DNA of 64,000 nucleotides from Aquaticitalea lipolytica (GCF_014641635.1 NZ_BMIC01000002.1:372001-436000), one strand, 5' to 3'. Shown: positions 47,991-57,665, counted from the first letter of the stretch. Notes: generated from the sequence alone by a model not told the origin. Translations and numbers: made by a program.

Positions 47991-49418
47991 ATGGAGGTAA
48001 CTGCGCAATCGGTTTGGAATAATTGTCTGTCTTTTATAAAGGACAATATTCAGCCCCAAGCCTACAAAACTTGGTTTGAACCAATTGTAGCTGTGAAGTT
48101 TACCGACAATGCTTTAAGTATTCAGGTACCTAGCAAATTTTTTTATGAGTGGTTAGAAGAGCACTATGTAAAAATCCTAAAAGTTGCTTTAACTAAAGAA
48201 CTTGGTGAAAACGCCAAACTTGTTTACGTTATTAAAATGGAAAACACTTACGGTAATAAGCAACCATTTACAGAAAAAATTCCGAGTTCTAATAGAGGTG
48301 CAATGAAATCACAAGATGTTGATGTACCTTTAAACAATAAAAACCCTGAACTAAAGAATCCTTTTATTATACCTGGAATTAGAAATGTTAAGATTGAATC
48401 TCAATTAAATCCTAATTATAATTTCGAAAACTTTTTAGAAGGAGATTCTAATCGTTTGGCTAGAAATGCAGGTTTAGCTGTAGCAAACAAGCCAGGTGGC
48501 ACTTCATTTAATCCATTATTAATTTTTGGAGGTGTTGGTCTAGGAAAAACACATTTAGCTCACGCTATTGGTATTGACATAAAAGACAAATATCCTGAGA
48601 AAACGGTTTTATATATTTCAGCTGAAAAATTCACGCAACAATATATAGACTCAGTTAAAAAGAATAACAGAAACGATTTTATACACTTCTACCAGATAAT
48701 TGATGTGTTAATTATTGATGATGTTCAGTTTTTATCTGGAAAATCTGGCACGCAAGATGTTTTCTTCCATATTTTCAACCATTTACATCAAAATGGAAAA
48801 CAAGTTATATTAACTAGTGATAAAGCACCTGTTGATATGCAAGATATTGAACAACGTTTGTTGTCTCGTTTTAAATGGGGACTTTCTGCTGAATTGCAAA
48901 GCCCTGATTTTGAAACCAGAGTTTCAATCCTAAAAAACAAACTATATCGCGATGGTGTTGAAATGCCAGATGATATTATTGAATATGTTGCGAAAAACAT
49001 TAAAACTAATGTTAGAGAACTTGAAGGTGCCATTATTTCATTAATTGCACAATCTTCTTTCAATAAAAAGGAAATTACATTAGGTCTTGCAAAAGAAATT
49101 GTTGAGAAGTTTGTAAAAAATACCAAACGAGAAGTTTCTATAGATTATATACAAAAAGTAGTTTCAGACTATTTTCAAATGGATGTTAACACTTTACAAT
49201 CTAAAACAAGAAAACGTCATATAGTACAAGCAAGGCAACTAGCTATGTTCTTTGCTAAAAAGTACACAAAGGCATCGTTAGCTAGTATAGGTTCACAAAT
49301 AGGAAAACGTGATCATGCTACTGTACTACACGCTTGCAAAACTGTTGATAATCTTTCTTCAACAGACAAGCAATTTAGAAAATACGTTGAAGACCTTTCT
49401 AAAAAATTATCGCTTTAA
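47991..49418 (+). CDS. dnaA: Chromosomal replication initiator DnaA
   Basis: Opens the replication origin by ATP-dependent assembly on DnaA boxes. Domain I (about 1-85, SVWNNCLSFIKDNIQPQAYK), a variable linker, the AAA+ domain with Walker A GGVGLGKTHLAHAI and Walker B VLIIDDVQFLSGK, the sensor arginine region LLSRFKWG, and domain IV with the DNA-binding signature GKRDHATVLHACKTV. The length is 475 residues. The 191-bp upstream gap lacks a convincing cluster of DnaA boxes, so the origin is probably elsewhere. The phosphatase gene follows after 10 bp. Confidence 0.97.
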   Translation: MEVTAQSVWNNCLSFIKDNIQPQAYKTWFEPIVAVKFTDNALSIQVPSKFFYEWLEEHYVKILKVALTKELGENAKLVYVIKMENTYGNKQPFTEKIPSSNRGAMKSQDVDVPLNNKNPELKNPFIIPGIRNVKIESQLNPNYNFENFLEGDSNRLARNAGLAVANKPGGTSFNPLLIFGGVGLGKTHLAHAIGIDIKDKYPEKTVLYISAEKFTQQYIDSVKKNNRNDFIHFYQIIDVLIIDDVQFLSGKSGTQDVFFHIFNHLHQNGKQVILTSDKAPVDMQDIEQRLLSRFKWGLSAELQSPDFETRVSILKNKLYRDGVEMPDDIIEYVAKNIKTNVRELEGAIISLIAQSSFNKKEITLGLAKEIVEKFVKNTKREVSIDYIQKVVSDYFQMDVNTLQSKTRKRHIVQARQLAMFFAKKYTKASLASIGSQIGKRDHATVLHACKTVDNLSSTDKQFRKYVEDLSKKLSL

Positions 49419-49428
49419 TTAAAAAGTA

Positions 49429-49881
49429 ATGGCTAAAATACTAATGGTTTGTTTAGGTAATATTTGCCGATCTCCATTAGCACATGGCATACTTCAATCT
49501 AAATTACCAAATTCATTTATCGTAGATTCTGCAGGAACATGCAATTATCATATTGGCTCTCCTCCTGACAGTCGATCAATTAGTGTTGCCAAAAAACATG
49601 GTATTGATATAAGCACTCAAAAATGCAGACAGTTTAAAGTTTCAGACTTTGATAGGTTTGACATTATTTACGTTATGGATTCATCAAACTACAATAATGT
49701 AGTTAATCTTGCTAGAGACTCAAAAGATATTTCAAAAGTAAAACTCATTCTAGAAGAGATTAAAACTGATATTTCTTCAGAAGTTCCTGATCCATATTAT
49801 GGTGATATTTCAGATTTTGAGTGCGTATTTAATGTATTAAACGAAGCTTGCGAGCAGATTGCTATAAACCTTAAAGATTAA
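49429..49881 (+). CDS. Low-molecular-weight protein-tyrosine phosphatase
   Basis: A 150-residue cytoplasmic phosphatase with the P-loop CLGNICRS (C8 nucleophile, R14) and the acid loop VPDPYYGD. Related enzymes act on phosphotyrosine in envelope or capsule control or on small phospho-metabolites. It lies 10 bp after dnaA and is probably co-transcribed, an arrangement I recall from other Flavobacteriaceae. No tyrosine kinase gene is in the window. Confidence 0.92.
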   Translation: MAKILMVCLGNICRSPLAHGILQSKLPNSFIVDSAGTCNYHIGSPPDSRSISVAKKHGIDISTQKCRQFKVSDFDRFDIIYVMDSSNYNNVVNLARDSKDISKVKLILEEIKTDISSEVPDPYYGDISDFECVFNVLNEACEQIAINLKD

Positions 49882-49949
49882 GGTAAAAAAAACTAGTTAC
49901 TTCTTTTTTTTGTAAATTAGAACAAATTAACTCCCTAAATATATTAATA

Positions 49950-51356
49950 ATGAAGACTTTAACCTCTTTCCTATTGGGATTTTTTAGTTCTATTATTTTT
50001 GCTCAAGATATAGAACTAGAAGCTTTTGCTTCTGGATTTTCTAGCCCTGTAAACATAAAACATGCAGGAGATAATAGGCTTTTTGTTGTAGAACAAAGTG
50101 GCTATATAAAAATTGTTAACTCAGACGGATCAGTTAATGCAACTTCTTTTTTAGATATAAATACTATTGTTGTAGATGGAGGTGGTGAAAGCGGATTACT
50201 TGGATTAGCTTTTCATCCTAATTACATTGCAAACGGTTACTTTTATGTTAATTATATAAATAACTCTGGCAACACGGTAATTTCTCGTTTTACAAGAAAC
50301 GTATCTAACCCTGAACTCGCAGATACTACTTCTGAATTAATTCTTCTAACTATAGATCAACCTTTTGGAAACCATAATGGAGGTGATATGGCTTTCGGAC
50401 CAGATGGTTATTTATACATAGCAACTGGAGATGGAGGCTCTGGTGGTGATCCTGGAGATAGAGCACAAAACATAAATCTTTTATTAGGTAAATTATTAAG
50501 AATTGATGTTGACAATACAAGTAATGGAAACAATTATGCCATACCAGCAGGTAATCCATTTGTTGGTAACACTAATGCAATGGAAGAAATTTGGGCTGTT
50601 GGTTTAAGAAACCCTTGGAAATTTTCTTTCGATAAGCAAACCAACGAATTATGGATAGCAGACGTAGGTCAAGAAAATTTTGAGGAAATAAATATGGTTG
50701 GACCAAACGAAAGCGGAATAAATTATGGTTGGAGATGCTATGAAGGTAATACAGCATACAACCTAACAGGTAATTGTCCTGATCAGAGCTTATTAACGTT
50801 TCCAGTAGCCGTTTATTCTCATACAGGAAATGGTGCTTTTAAATGCTCTATTACAGGAGGATACAGATATAGAGGCATCACAGAACCCAACTTAACTGGG
50901 CTTTACTTTTTTGCTGATTATTGTAGTAATGAAATTGGTATTTTATCTCAATCTGGTAGCTCGTGGACGATGACTTTTACAGCACCTTTTAATGGAAATA
51001 ACTGGTCTGCTTTTGGTGAAGATGTTAATGGAGAACTATATATTTGTGGTTTAAATTCTGGAACGGTTTACAGAATAAAAGAAAGTAATTTAGGTGTTGA
51101 AGACAATGATCTATTTGGAGTAAAAATTTATCCTAACCCAACAAACAATGAGTTTGTAATTGATACTAGAGATTCATTAATCCTATTAAAAGAAATAAAT
51201 ATTTTTAATATTCATGGTCAATTAATAACAAGTATTTCTACTTTTGAAAATCAATTAACCACCATATCTACAAAAACACTTACAAAAGGTATTTATCTAA
51301 TAGAGGTTATAAATACTGAAGGCAATAAAAAGACAAAAAAACTCATAAAAAGTTAA
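49950..51356 (+). CDS. PQQ-dependent sugar dehydrogenase-like beta-propeller with T9SS domain
   Basis: A 468-residue secreted protein. The signal peptide is MKTLTSFLLGFFSSIIFAQ, followed by a six-bladed propeller of the glucose/sorbosone dehydrogenase type: LFVVEQSGYIKIVN, GLLGLAFHPNY, NHNGGDMAFGPDGYLYIATG, GDPGDRAQN, WAVGLRNPWKFSFD and GINYGWRCYEG. The C-terminal T9SS domain begins FGVKIYPNPTNNEF. PQQ or metal dependence is typical of the family, but the sugar is unknown. Its stop overlaps the next ATG by one base (TAATG). Confidence 0.9.
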   Translation: MKTLTSFLLGFFSSIIFAQDIELEAFASGFSSPVNIKHAGDNRLFVVEQSGYIKIVNSDGSVNATSFLDINTIVVDGGGESGLLGLAFHPNYIANGYFYVNYINNSGNTVISRFTRNVSNPELADTTSELILLTIDQPFGNHNGGDMAFGPDGYLYIATGDGGSGGDPGDRAQNINLLLGKLLRIDVDNTSNGNNYAIPAGNPFVGNTNAMEEIWAVGLRNPWKFSFDKQTNELWIADVGQENFEEINMVGPNESGINYGWRCYEGNTAYNLTGNCPDQSLLTFPVAVYSHTGNGAFKCSITGGYRYRGITEPNLTGLYFFADYCSNEIGILSQSGSSWTMTFTAPFNGNNWSAFGEDVNGELYICGLNSGTVYRIKESNLGVEDNDLFGVKIYPNPTNNEFVIDTRDSLILLKEINIFNIHGQLITSISTFENQLTTISTKTLTKGIYLIEVINTEGNKKTKKLIKS

Positions 51357-52072
51357 TGGAGCAAAAAACAGGAAAACTATACCTAATCCCAACACGATTA
51401 GGTGACAATCCACCACTAGAGGTTTTACCTTTATCAATACATAAAGTAATAAGCGAAATAGATAATTATATTGTTGAAAATGAAAAAACAGCGCGTCGCT
51501 TTATAAAAAGTGTTTGTCCAGAAAAACCTCAACCATCTTTAATTTTAAATCTTTTAAATAAATATACCCAAGAGGATGAGTTATTTAGCTTTTTGGATGC
51601 TTGTAAAAAAGGAAAGAATATAGGACTTTTATCTGAAGCTGGTTGCCCAGGAATAGCAGATCCAGGTGCTGAAATTGCTAAAATTGCACATCGTAATAAC
51701 ATACAAGTTGTGCCACTAGTAGGCCCTTCGTCAATTATTTTGGCTTTAATGGCTTCAGGAATGAATGGTCAGAGTTTTGCGTTTAATGGCTATTTACCTA
51801 TAGATAAAGGCGAGCGCAAATCTGAACTAAAACGTTTAGAAAAACTGTCTCAAGATCAAAATCAAACACAGCTTTTTATTGAAACTCCATACAGAAACAA
51901 CAAAATGTTGGAAGATTTATGTGCTGTGCTTCATCCTGCAACACGAGTTTGTGTGGCTTGCGATATTACTTTAAGTACAGAATATATAAAAACAATGCCT
52001 GCTAATGAATGGAAAAATGCGAAAGTAGACCTTCACAAACGTCCAGCAATATTCATTATACATAAAGATTAA
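51356..52072 (+). CDS. RsmI-like SAM-dependent methyltransferase (tetrapyrrole methylase fold)
   Basis: A 238-residue protein of the tetrapyrrole-methylase fold, related to the 16S rRNA 2'-O-methyltransferase RsmI. KLYLIPTRLGDNP replaces the usual glycine-rich LYVVATPIGN start, and GLLSEAGCPGIADPG, VVPLVGPSSIILALMASG and QLFIETPYRNNKML are motifs shared with RsmI. It is shorter than full RsmI (about 280), lacking the C-terminal extension. A short second RsmI-like protein is, from memory, common in Bacteroidota; its target is not known. It begins one base into the upstream stop. Confidence 0.85.
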   Translation: MEQKTGKLYLIPTRLGDNPPLEVLPLSIHKVISEIDNYIVENEKTARRFIKSVCPEKPQPSLILNLLNKYTQEDELFSFLDACKKGKNIGLLSEAGCPGIADPGAEIAKIAHRNNIQVVPLVGPSSIILALMASGMNGQSFAFNGYLPIDKGERKSELKRLEKLSQDQNQTQLFIETPYRNNKMLEDLCAVLHPATRVCVACDITLSTEYIKTMPANEWKNAKVDLHKRPAIFIIHKD

Positions 52073-52079
52073 TAAAAAA

Positions 52080-52745
52080 TCACAAAGTAACTTTAGCCTT
52101 CTTATTTGCTACTATGTAAGAGGTGTCATAGCCAGAAAACTTCTTCATATAGTGTGTGATAGATGAGCCAAATGCGTCAGAAAAATTAACTCCACCATAG
52201 CTTCTTAAAAACTTTTTTACACTTCCTGGTCCTGCTAAATGTGCAGCAGCCAATATACCAGATTCGGTAATTTGAATTCCACTTATTTTTTTACCTACAA
52301 AACGACTAATGTCTTTTCTTAAAATCCATTTATTTCTTTCAGCATTAGCTAAAAATGCTTTTTCTTGAAGCTCTGGGTTATACAAAAATTGCTCAGCGTT
52401 ATAAATTCCTATCACTTTAAGAGTTTCAACACCAAATTGATATTTGCCTAAATACCCAAAATCGTTAACTGTAAAATAATTACCTCTAGACTCTTTAAAA
52501 GCTAATGCCTCTTTAAAGCCCATATAATTCTTACCTAAATAAGGAAAAAAGTTATCGAATGCGTTAGTTTGAGTAGGTTCTTTTTCGTCTAACATCGCAA
52601 CATCTTTAGAAACTGTGTAGTTAAGTTCTAAACCTTTAGTTGAGAAGTTTGTCATATCTACAGTTGTGTTAGTATTTAACGCAACTACCAATATGGCACA
52701 AATTGACATTGGGACAACGAAATAATTAGTGATTTTTTTAATCAT
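52080..52745 (-). CDS. Lysozyme-like/transglycosylase-like membrane-anchored protein
   Basis: A 221-residue protein with an N-terminal hydrophobic segment (YFVVPMSICAILVVALNT) and a lysozyme-like domain from about residue 75. Key motif FKEALAFKESRGNYFTVND has a candidate catalytic glutamate, followed by GYLGKYQFGVETLKVIG and GILAAAHLAGPGSVKKFL. It resembles proteins often labelled peptidoglycan-binding LysM in this family, although no LysM repeat is present. It presumably cuts or binds peptidoglycan in the periplasm. It stands as a single gene with its own -7 box and is convergent with the methyltransferase (7 bp apart). Confidence 0.75.
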   Translation of the reverse strand: MIKKITNYFVVPMSICAILVVALNTNTTVDMTNFSTKGLELNYTVSKDVAMLDEKEPTQTNAFDNFFPYLGKNYMGFKEALAFKESRGNYFTVNDFGYLGKYQFGVETLKVIGIYNAEQFLYNPELQEKAFLANAERNKWILRKDISRFVGKKISGIQITESGILAAAHLAGPGSVKKFLRSYGGVNFSDAFGSSITHYMKKFSGYDTSYIVANKKAKVTL

Positions 52746-52801
52746 AATGCTAATTTTTTAAGCCTTTATTTTCTAAAAAATACCTTTTAATTTTCAGCGT
52801 G

Positions 52802-52809
52802 CAAATATA
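52802..52809 (-). promoter_or_regulatory. -7 box (TATATTTG, reverse strand) for the lysozyme-like gene
   Basis: CAAATATA reads TATATTTG on the minus strand, 56 bp before the ATG at 52745, giving a leader of about 50 nt. It lies in the spacer after the DUF2279 gene. Confidence 0.45.
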
Positions 52810-52851
52810 CGACTTTTATTTAGATGCTGAAAATTAGACTGTTAACAATTG

Positions 52852-53760
52852 TTAAAAGTAGACAGGATGCACTTTTAACACACCTCTATCATCCAATTCC
52901 ACTGTTGGAAATGGCACCTTAATTACGTTAAAAACCTCAAATATGGATTTCAATACATGAGATTTTGTTTCAATTCTTGACAAATCTACATCTAAACTCA
53001 AATAGAATTGACGTTTACGTTGATGACTTATAATCAAGTTATTAACAGTTTCCGATTTCCCTGTGAGCATACCATCTGCTCCATAGCCAATAGCTACATT
53101 TAGCCATTTCGGAATTTGGCTTTCTTTAAAAAAAGAATGCACATTAGCACTTAACCAATATGTTTGTCCGTTATAATCTTTTAGCATTTCTTCAATAAAC
53201 CCTTCGCCTAGTTTGTCTGGTCTTTGTGGCGCATATTTTGTTTGATGAAATGAATATTTTAAGGTAATTCGTTGCTCTTCCCATAGCAATTCTTGACCAA
53301 CATAAAGCCCTGTTCCAGCTGCATTTGCAGCCATATCACTCCAAGAAAATCCCCACTCTTCACTAAAACCATCAAAAACTTCAACAGCTGTTAAAAAAGT
53401 AAAACCTAATGTTGAACCATATACTAACTGGTTTTTTTTACTCACTCCACTCCAATTCAAAATATTTGCTCCTGCTCTGCCAATTTGGTATGACGAAAAC
53501 ACATGGCCAACTTTATCCATTTGCAACCACTCATCAGCATCATTTAGGGTGTGGAATTTAGAACGAGGATAATCTGCATACCACAACTGATTTAATCCTA
53601 ATAAAGACAAACCCATTGTAGATGATTCAGATATAATTACGGCATTACGCCTAGGTAAGTTTAAGGTATCACTTGGCGTTAAAAAACTTTCAAATTTTGA
53701 TTGTGCAACTGTAGATATAGTAACAAAAAAAACAATACAAATATGCTTTATGTTACACAT
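52852..53760 (-). CDS. DUF2279 family exported protein
   Basis: A 302-residue protein with a signal peptide (MCNIKHICIVFFVTISTVAQ). It has the DUF2279 core: LNQLWYADYPRSKFHTLNDA, WLQMDKVGHVFSSYQIGRAG, FLTAVEVFDGFSEEWGFSWS and DMAANAAGTGLYVGQELLW. The C-terminal part looks beta-rich. It is probably periplasmic or outer-membrane associated; the function is unknown. It lies 5 bp after mltG and is likely the last gene of the dapF-GNAT-mltG operon. Confidence 0.85.
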   Translation of the reverse strand: MCNIKHICIVFFVTISTVAQSKFESFLTPSDTLNLPRRNAVIISESSTMGLSLLGLNQLWYADYPRSKFHTLNDADEWLQMDKVGHVFSSYQIGRAGANILNWSGVSKKNQLVYGSTLGFTFLTAVEVFDGFSEEWGFSWSDMAANAAGTGLYVGQELLWEEQRITLKYSFHQTKYAPQRPDKLGEGFIEEMLKDYNGQTYWLSANVHSFFKESQIPKWLNVAIGYGADGMLTGKSETVNNLIISHQRKRQFYLSLDVDLSRIETKSHVLKSIFEVFNVIKVPFPTVELDDRGVLKVHPVYF

Positions 53761-53765
53761 TACAG

Positions 53766-54809
53766 TTACCTATTTACACCTTGTTTATTAATCCAATTTA
53801 CATACTCTTGTCTGTTTACATTATGTTGCGACAAGCTTTTAGCAAATTTATGGTATCCAAAATTTTTAACGTCTGCAACAAAATAGTAATAATCATGGTT
53901 TTCATAATTTAAAACAGCATCTATTGATGAAATATCTGGCATTGCAATTAAACCTGGAGGCAAGCCAACATATTTATATGTATTGTAAGGCGAATCTAAT
54001 TCTAAATCTTTATAAAGTACTCGTTTAATTACTTGGTCAAAATCGCCAGTACTCTTTTTAATCGCATAAATAACAGTAGGATCTGCTTGTAGCAACATAC
54101 CAATTTTATAACGATTCATATACACACCAGCTACACGGGCACGCTCATCTGCTTTTGCTGTTTCTTTTTGAACAATTGACGCCATAATTAAAACCTGTTC
54201 AGGAGTTAGGTTAATTGCTTTGGCTTTATTTAAACGAGTTTCATTCCAGAATCTGCCGTATTCTTTTAACATTCTGTCTCTAAACTGTTCAGCAGATGTG
54301 TTCCAGAAAAACTCATAACTGTTCGGTATATACATTCCTAATGCGGTTGCATTGCTAAAATTGTGCTTCTTTAAAAAAGAAGAATCTTCCATCACTTTTA
54401 AAAGCGTTATACTATCTGCTTCAATTTGGGTAGATACGCGTCCTGCAAGTCGCTCAATAGTTTCTTGATTGTTAAATGATAATCTAACAGGAATATTATT
54501 ACTTCTAATAGAGTTAATAATATCGTTATTACTCATTCCTCTTTTAATAGTATATTTACCAGCTTTTACATTTGCAACATACTTTTTCTGTTTTGCAAGT
54601 GCATCAAAATCACTTATATCTGTTAAATAAGGCTCAAGCTTTGCTCTAACATCATTGTAAGTTGAATTTGTTTCAATATAAATAATGATTTCTTCGTCTT
54701 CGAATGTGGTGTTTGGATTAAACATTATATCATATATATTATATGACACAAAAGCTATAATTGCTAATCCGATAAGTGCTATTGCAAGAAGAATTTTTTT
54801 GAAATACAT
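53766..54809 (-). CDS. mltG: Endolytic murein transglycosylase
   Basis: Cleaves nascent peptidoglycan strands at the inner membrane, setting glycan chain length. One N-terminal TM helix (ILLAIALIGLAIIAFVSYNI), a LysM-like region (about 45-110, KAGKYTIKRGMSNNDIINSI) and the YceG domain with the catalytic glutamate in IVQKETAKADERARVAGVY and LLQADPTVIYAI, ending GLPPGLIAMPDISSIDAVLN. The length of 347 residues is normal. It sits 1 bp after a GNAT gene and 5 bp before DUF2279. Confidence 0.94.
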   Translation of the reverse strand: MYFKKILLAIALIGLAIIAFVSYNIYDIMFNPNTTFEDEEIIIYIETNSTYNDVRAKLEPYLTDISDFDALAKQKKYVANVKAGKYTIKRGMSNNDIINSIRSNNIPVRLSFNNQETIERLAGRVSTQIEADSITLLKVMEDSSFLKKHNFSNATALGMYIPNSYEFFWNTSAEQFRDRMLKEYGRFWNETRLNKAKAINLTPEQVLIMASIVQKETAKADERARVAGVYMNRYKIGMLLQADPTVIYAIKKSTGDFDQVIKRVLYKDLELDSPYNTYKYVGLPPGLIAMPDISSIDAVLNYENHDYYYFVADVKNFGYHKFAKSLSQHNVNRQEYVNWINKQGVNR

Positions 54810-54810
54810 A

Positions 54811-55335
54811 TTATTTTTTAATCAGTTGAAATAAATACTCGTTTTTAAAATTGCCATTAGTGAAAATCCAGTCTTTTTTTAGTCCTATTTCATTAAAACC
54901 TTGACTCGTAAATAATTTAATACTTGCTTGATTGTCTTCAGAAATATTACAATATAATTGATGCAAGTTTAGGTGCTTAAAACTATAATTGATTAATAAT
55001 TGTAGGGCTTCTTTACCAAAACCTTTTTTTCTGTTTATTGAATCTTTCACCAAAACTCCAATACCAGCTCTACTATTCTTAAAATCAAAATCAAACAAAT
55101 CTATCATACCTAGTGCTTCATTAGTATAACTTGAAATAACCAAACGTAATTGTTTAACTTCAAAAATATCTTTATGTGCATTCTCAAGATATTGCTTTAT
55201 AAGGTATTTAGAATAAGGTGTTTGAGTATTACTTATTTCCCAGATATCTTCGTTGTTTTCTATTTCATAAATAAACTCTAAATCTTCAGGCTCTAAGGCA
55301 CGCAAATAAATATGTTCTCCTTTTAATGTTATCAT
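54811..55335 (-). CDS. GNAT family N-acetyltransferase (RimJ/RimL-like)
   Basis: A 174-residue acetyltransferase starting MITLKGEHIYLRALEPEDLE. The acetyl-CoA loop is INRKKGFGKEALQLLINYSF, and NISEDNQASIKLFTSQGFNE is the classic RimJ/RimL end. The substrate is unknown. It overlaps dapF upstream by 4 bp (ATGA) and is 1 bp from mltG, so it is expressed with envelope genes, which may hint at a cell-wall-related substrate. Confidence 0.88.
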   Translation of the reverse strand: MITLKGEHIYLRALEPEDLEFIYEIENNEDIWEISNTQTPYSKYLIKQYLENAHKDIFEVKQLRLVISSYTNEALGMIDLFDFDFKNSRAGIGVLVKDSINRKKGFGKEALQLLINYSFKHLNLHQLYCNISEDNQASIKLFTSQGFNEIGLKKDWIFTNGNFKNEYLFQLIKK

Positions 55336-56108
55336 TTAATGATTCCTTTAAACACTTGAATTGCTGGTCCTATTAACCATATGTTTTTAAATCCTTCTCC
55401 ATTTTTTTCAAAAGACACATTTAAAACGCCACCTTCGGTATTAAGTGTTACCATATTTTTTTCGGTTTCGCCAATGTAACTCATAGCTAATGCTACTGCA
55501 GTTACTCCTGTTCCACACGATAATGTTTCATCTTCTACTCCTCTTTCATAAGTACGAACCGCAAAAGTGTTGTTAGAAACTTTTTTAACAAAATTAACGT
55601 TACTTCCAGAATGATTATATGGTGGTGCATACCTTATTTTAGAACCATTTGTTTTTACATCAAGTGACTCTAAATTTTCTTCTATTTGCACATGGTGTGG
55701 TGAACCTGTATTTAAAAAAATATGATTAGTATGCTTTTCAACTAAAGCAACATCTTGCATCTGGAGTTTTACTATGTCGTTATCAATATTCGCATGATGC
55801 AATCCATCGACAGCTTCAAATATTGCTGTATTACCAATAATATTCAAATATTTTGCAAAAGCTGTAATGCATCGTCCACCATTACCACACATAGTACTTT
55901 GATTACCATCTGCGTTATAATAAACCATTTTAAAGTCTGCTTTTGGATGATTTTCTAATAGTATTAATCCATCAGCACCAATACCAAATCGTCTATCACA
56001 TAAGTTTGCAATAAGCGCTGTATTGTCTCTATCAAATAATTCTTGACGATTATCTATCATCACAAAATCATTTCCTGTTCCTTGATATTTAAAAAATTCT
56101 ATTCTCAT
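55332..56108 (-). CDS. dapF: Diaminopimelate epimerase
   Basis: Converts LL- to meso-diaminopimelate for lysine and peptidoglycan. The catalytic cysteines are C74 in STMCGNGGRC and C198 in ETLSCGTGV. I chose the ATG at 56108 (MRIEFFKYQGTGNDFVMIDN), giving 258 residues. The in-frame ATG at 56174 would add 22 residues unlike the family and lies upstream of the -7 box at 56119-56126, so it would not be transcribed from that promoter. It is the first gene of dapF-GNAT-mltG-DUF2279. Confidence 0.94.
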   Translation of the reverse strand: MRIEFFKYQGTGNDFVMIDNRQELFDRDNTALIANLCDRRFGIGADGLILLENHPKADFKMVYYNADGNQSTMCGNGGRCITAFAKYLNIIGNTAIFEAVDGLHHANIDNDIVKLQMQDVALVEKHTNHIFLNTGSPHHVQIEENLESLDVKTNGSKIRYAPPYNHSGSNVNFVKKVSNNTFAVRTYERGVEDETLSCGTGVTAVALAMSYIGETEKNMVTLNTEGGVLNVSFEKNGEGFKNIWLIGPAIQVFKGIIK

Positions 56109-56118
56109 AACTTGATGA

Positions 56119-56126
56119 CAAATATA
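56119..56126 (-). promoter_or_regulatory. -7 box (TATATTTG, reverse strand) for the dapF operon
   Basis: CAAATATA reads TATATTTG on the minus strand and ends 10 bp before the dapF ATG at 56108, so the leader would be only a few bases. It also decides the start codon choice. No -33 element was seen. Confidence 0.5.
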
Positions 56127-56264
56127 GGAATAATAGGTGGTATTTTGCTTTGTTAAATCATCGTTAAAGTGCACGTTAAAAATCGTTAAAGCTGGAAAGT
56201 GAATTCAATAAATTTTTAATTTTAGTCGTTAGATATATAACATAAACTTTATTAATACATACAT

Positions 56265-57665
56265 ATGAAAAAGATTTTAACCTTATTATTTGTTTCAGTA
56301 TTAGGTGGAATCATGACCTTATCTGCCTACAAATTATTTTTTGAAAATGACAGCAAATTTTTTGTATCTCAAAACACTACAAAACCAGCAGTAATACAAA
56401 CAAGTAACGCTGCCACATCTGGTTTATATAATGCAGCTACAGTAGATTTTACGAGCGCAGCAGAAAATACAGTGCATGCAGTTGTACACGTTATGAATAC
56501 CTCTACAATGAGCGCTCCAATGACAATACAAGATTTGTTTATGGGACGAAGTTCACAAAGGCCTCAAATTGGAACTGGAAGTGGTGTTATTATTTCTCCC
56601 GATGGATATATAATTACCAATAACCATGTTATAAATGGCGCTCAAAACATTTCTATTACTCTAAATGACAATAAGACTTATACAGCCGAATTAATTGGTA
56701 CAGACGAAAAAACAGATATTGCATTATTAAAAATTGATGCTGACGAAGATTTGCCTTATGTAACCTTTGGTGATTCTGACCAAGCAAAAGTTGGCGAATG
56801 GGTTTTGGCAGTTGGTAATCCTTTTAATTTAAATTCTACAGTAACAGCAGGTATTATTAGCGCTAAAGCTAGAGATTTATCTGGTGTTAGTGCGCAATCT
56901 TTTATTCAAACAGATGCAGCAGTAAATCCTGGAAACTCAGGAGGAGCTTTAGTTAATACTAATGGAGATTTAATAGGAATAAACACTGCTATTAGCTCAC
57001 AAACAGGATCATATATTGGTTATTCTTTTGCAGTACCTAGTAACATTGCCAGAAAAGTGGTTGAAGACATTATGGAATTTGGGAATGTTCAAAATGGTAT
57101 TCTTGGTGTTACTGGAGGCGCTTTAAATAGCAAAGCTGCAGAAGAATTTAAAGTAAATGATACAGAAGGTTTTTATGTAAGCGATATTGAAGAAAACTCT
57201 GGTGCTGCCAATGCTGGAATAAAAAGTGGTGACATTATTAAGAAAATTGATAATATTAAAATATCTAAGTTTTCAGATTTAAGTGGTTATTTAAATACAA
57301 AACGACCAAATGATGTTGTAAATGTAACACTTATTAGAAATGGCTCTGAAAAAGTAATTCCTGTTAAATTATCAAAAAGTGAAATAATGACAGTTGAATA
57401 TTTAGATATGCAACTACGAAATATTCCTAAAAAAATCAAAAAAGAAAACAATATAGAAAACGGAGTTATTGTTGTAAAAAATGAAAATTATGCTCTTTAT
57501 AAAAATTTAGGAATTCAACCTAATTATATCATTACAGAAATTAACGGACAAAAAATTAATAGCGTTGATGATATCAATAATATAAAGCAGAAATATGGAA
57601 ATGAGGTGAGTAAAATTGGAATTATTAATAATAAAGGTCAAAAAGAGAACTTCATTTTTAGATAA
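56265..57665 (+). CDS. Do/HtrA-family trypsin-like serine protease
   Basis: A periplasmic quality-control protease of 466 residues. An N-terminal membrane anchor or uncleaved signal (MKKILTLLFVSVLGGIMTLS) is followed by the protease domain with the triad H121 (TNNHVINGA), D151 (KTDIALLKID) and S225 (NPGNSGGALV). A first PDZ domain follows (about 275-370, GFYVSDIEENSGAANAGIKS), then a shorter second PDZ-like region (about 385-466). It is monocistronic and followed by a strong terminator. No sigma-E-type promoter was identified. Confidence 0.93.
   Translation: MKKILTLLFVSVLGGIMTLSAYKLFFENDSKFFVSQNTTKPAVIQTSNAATSGLYNAATVDFTSAAENTVHAVVHVMNTSTMSAPMTIQDLFMGRSSQRPQIGTGSGVIISPDGYIITNNHVINGAQNISITLNDNKTYTAELIGTDEKTDIALLKIDADEDLPYVTFGDSDQAKVGEWVLAVGNPFNLNSTVTAGIISAKARDLSGVSAQSFIQTDAAVNPGNSGGALVNTNGDLIGINTAISSQTGSYIGYSFAVPSNIARKVVEDIMEFGNVQNGILGVTGGALNSKAAEEFKVNDTEGFYVSDIEENSGAANAGIKSGDIIKKIDNIKISKFSDLSGYLNTKRPNDVVNVTLIRNGSEKVIPVKLSKSEIMTVEYLDMQLRNIPKKIKKENNIENGVIVVKNENYALYKNLGIQPNYIITEINGQKINSVDDINNIKQKYGNEVSKIGIINNKGQKENFIFR

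Noticed and set aside
56109-56174. Longer dapF start at 56174
   Set aside because: The extra 22 residues do not match the family and lie upstream of the -7 box that would drive the gene.
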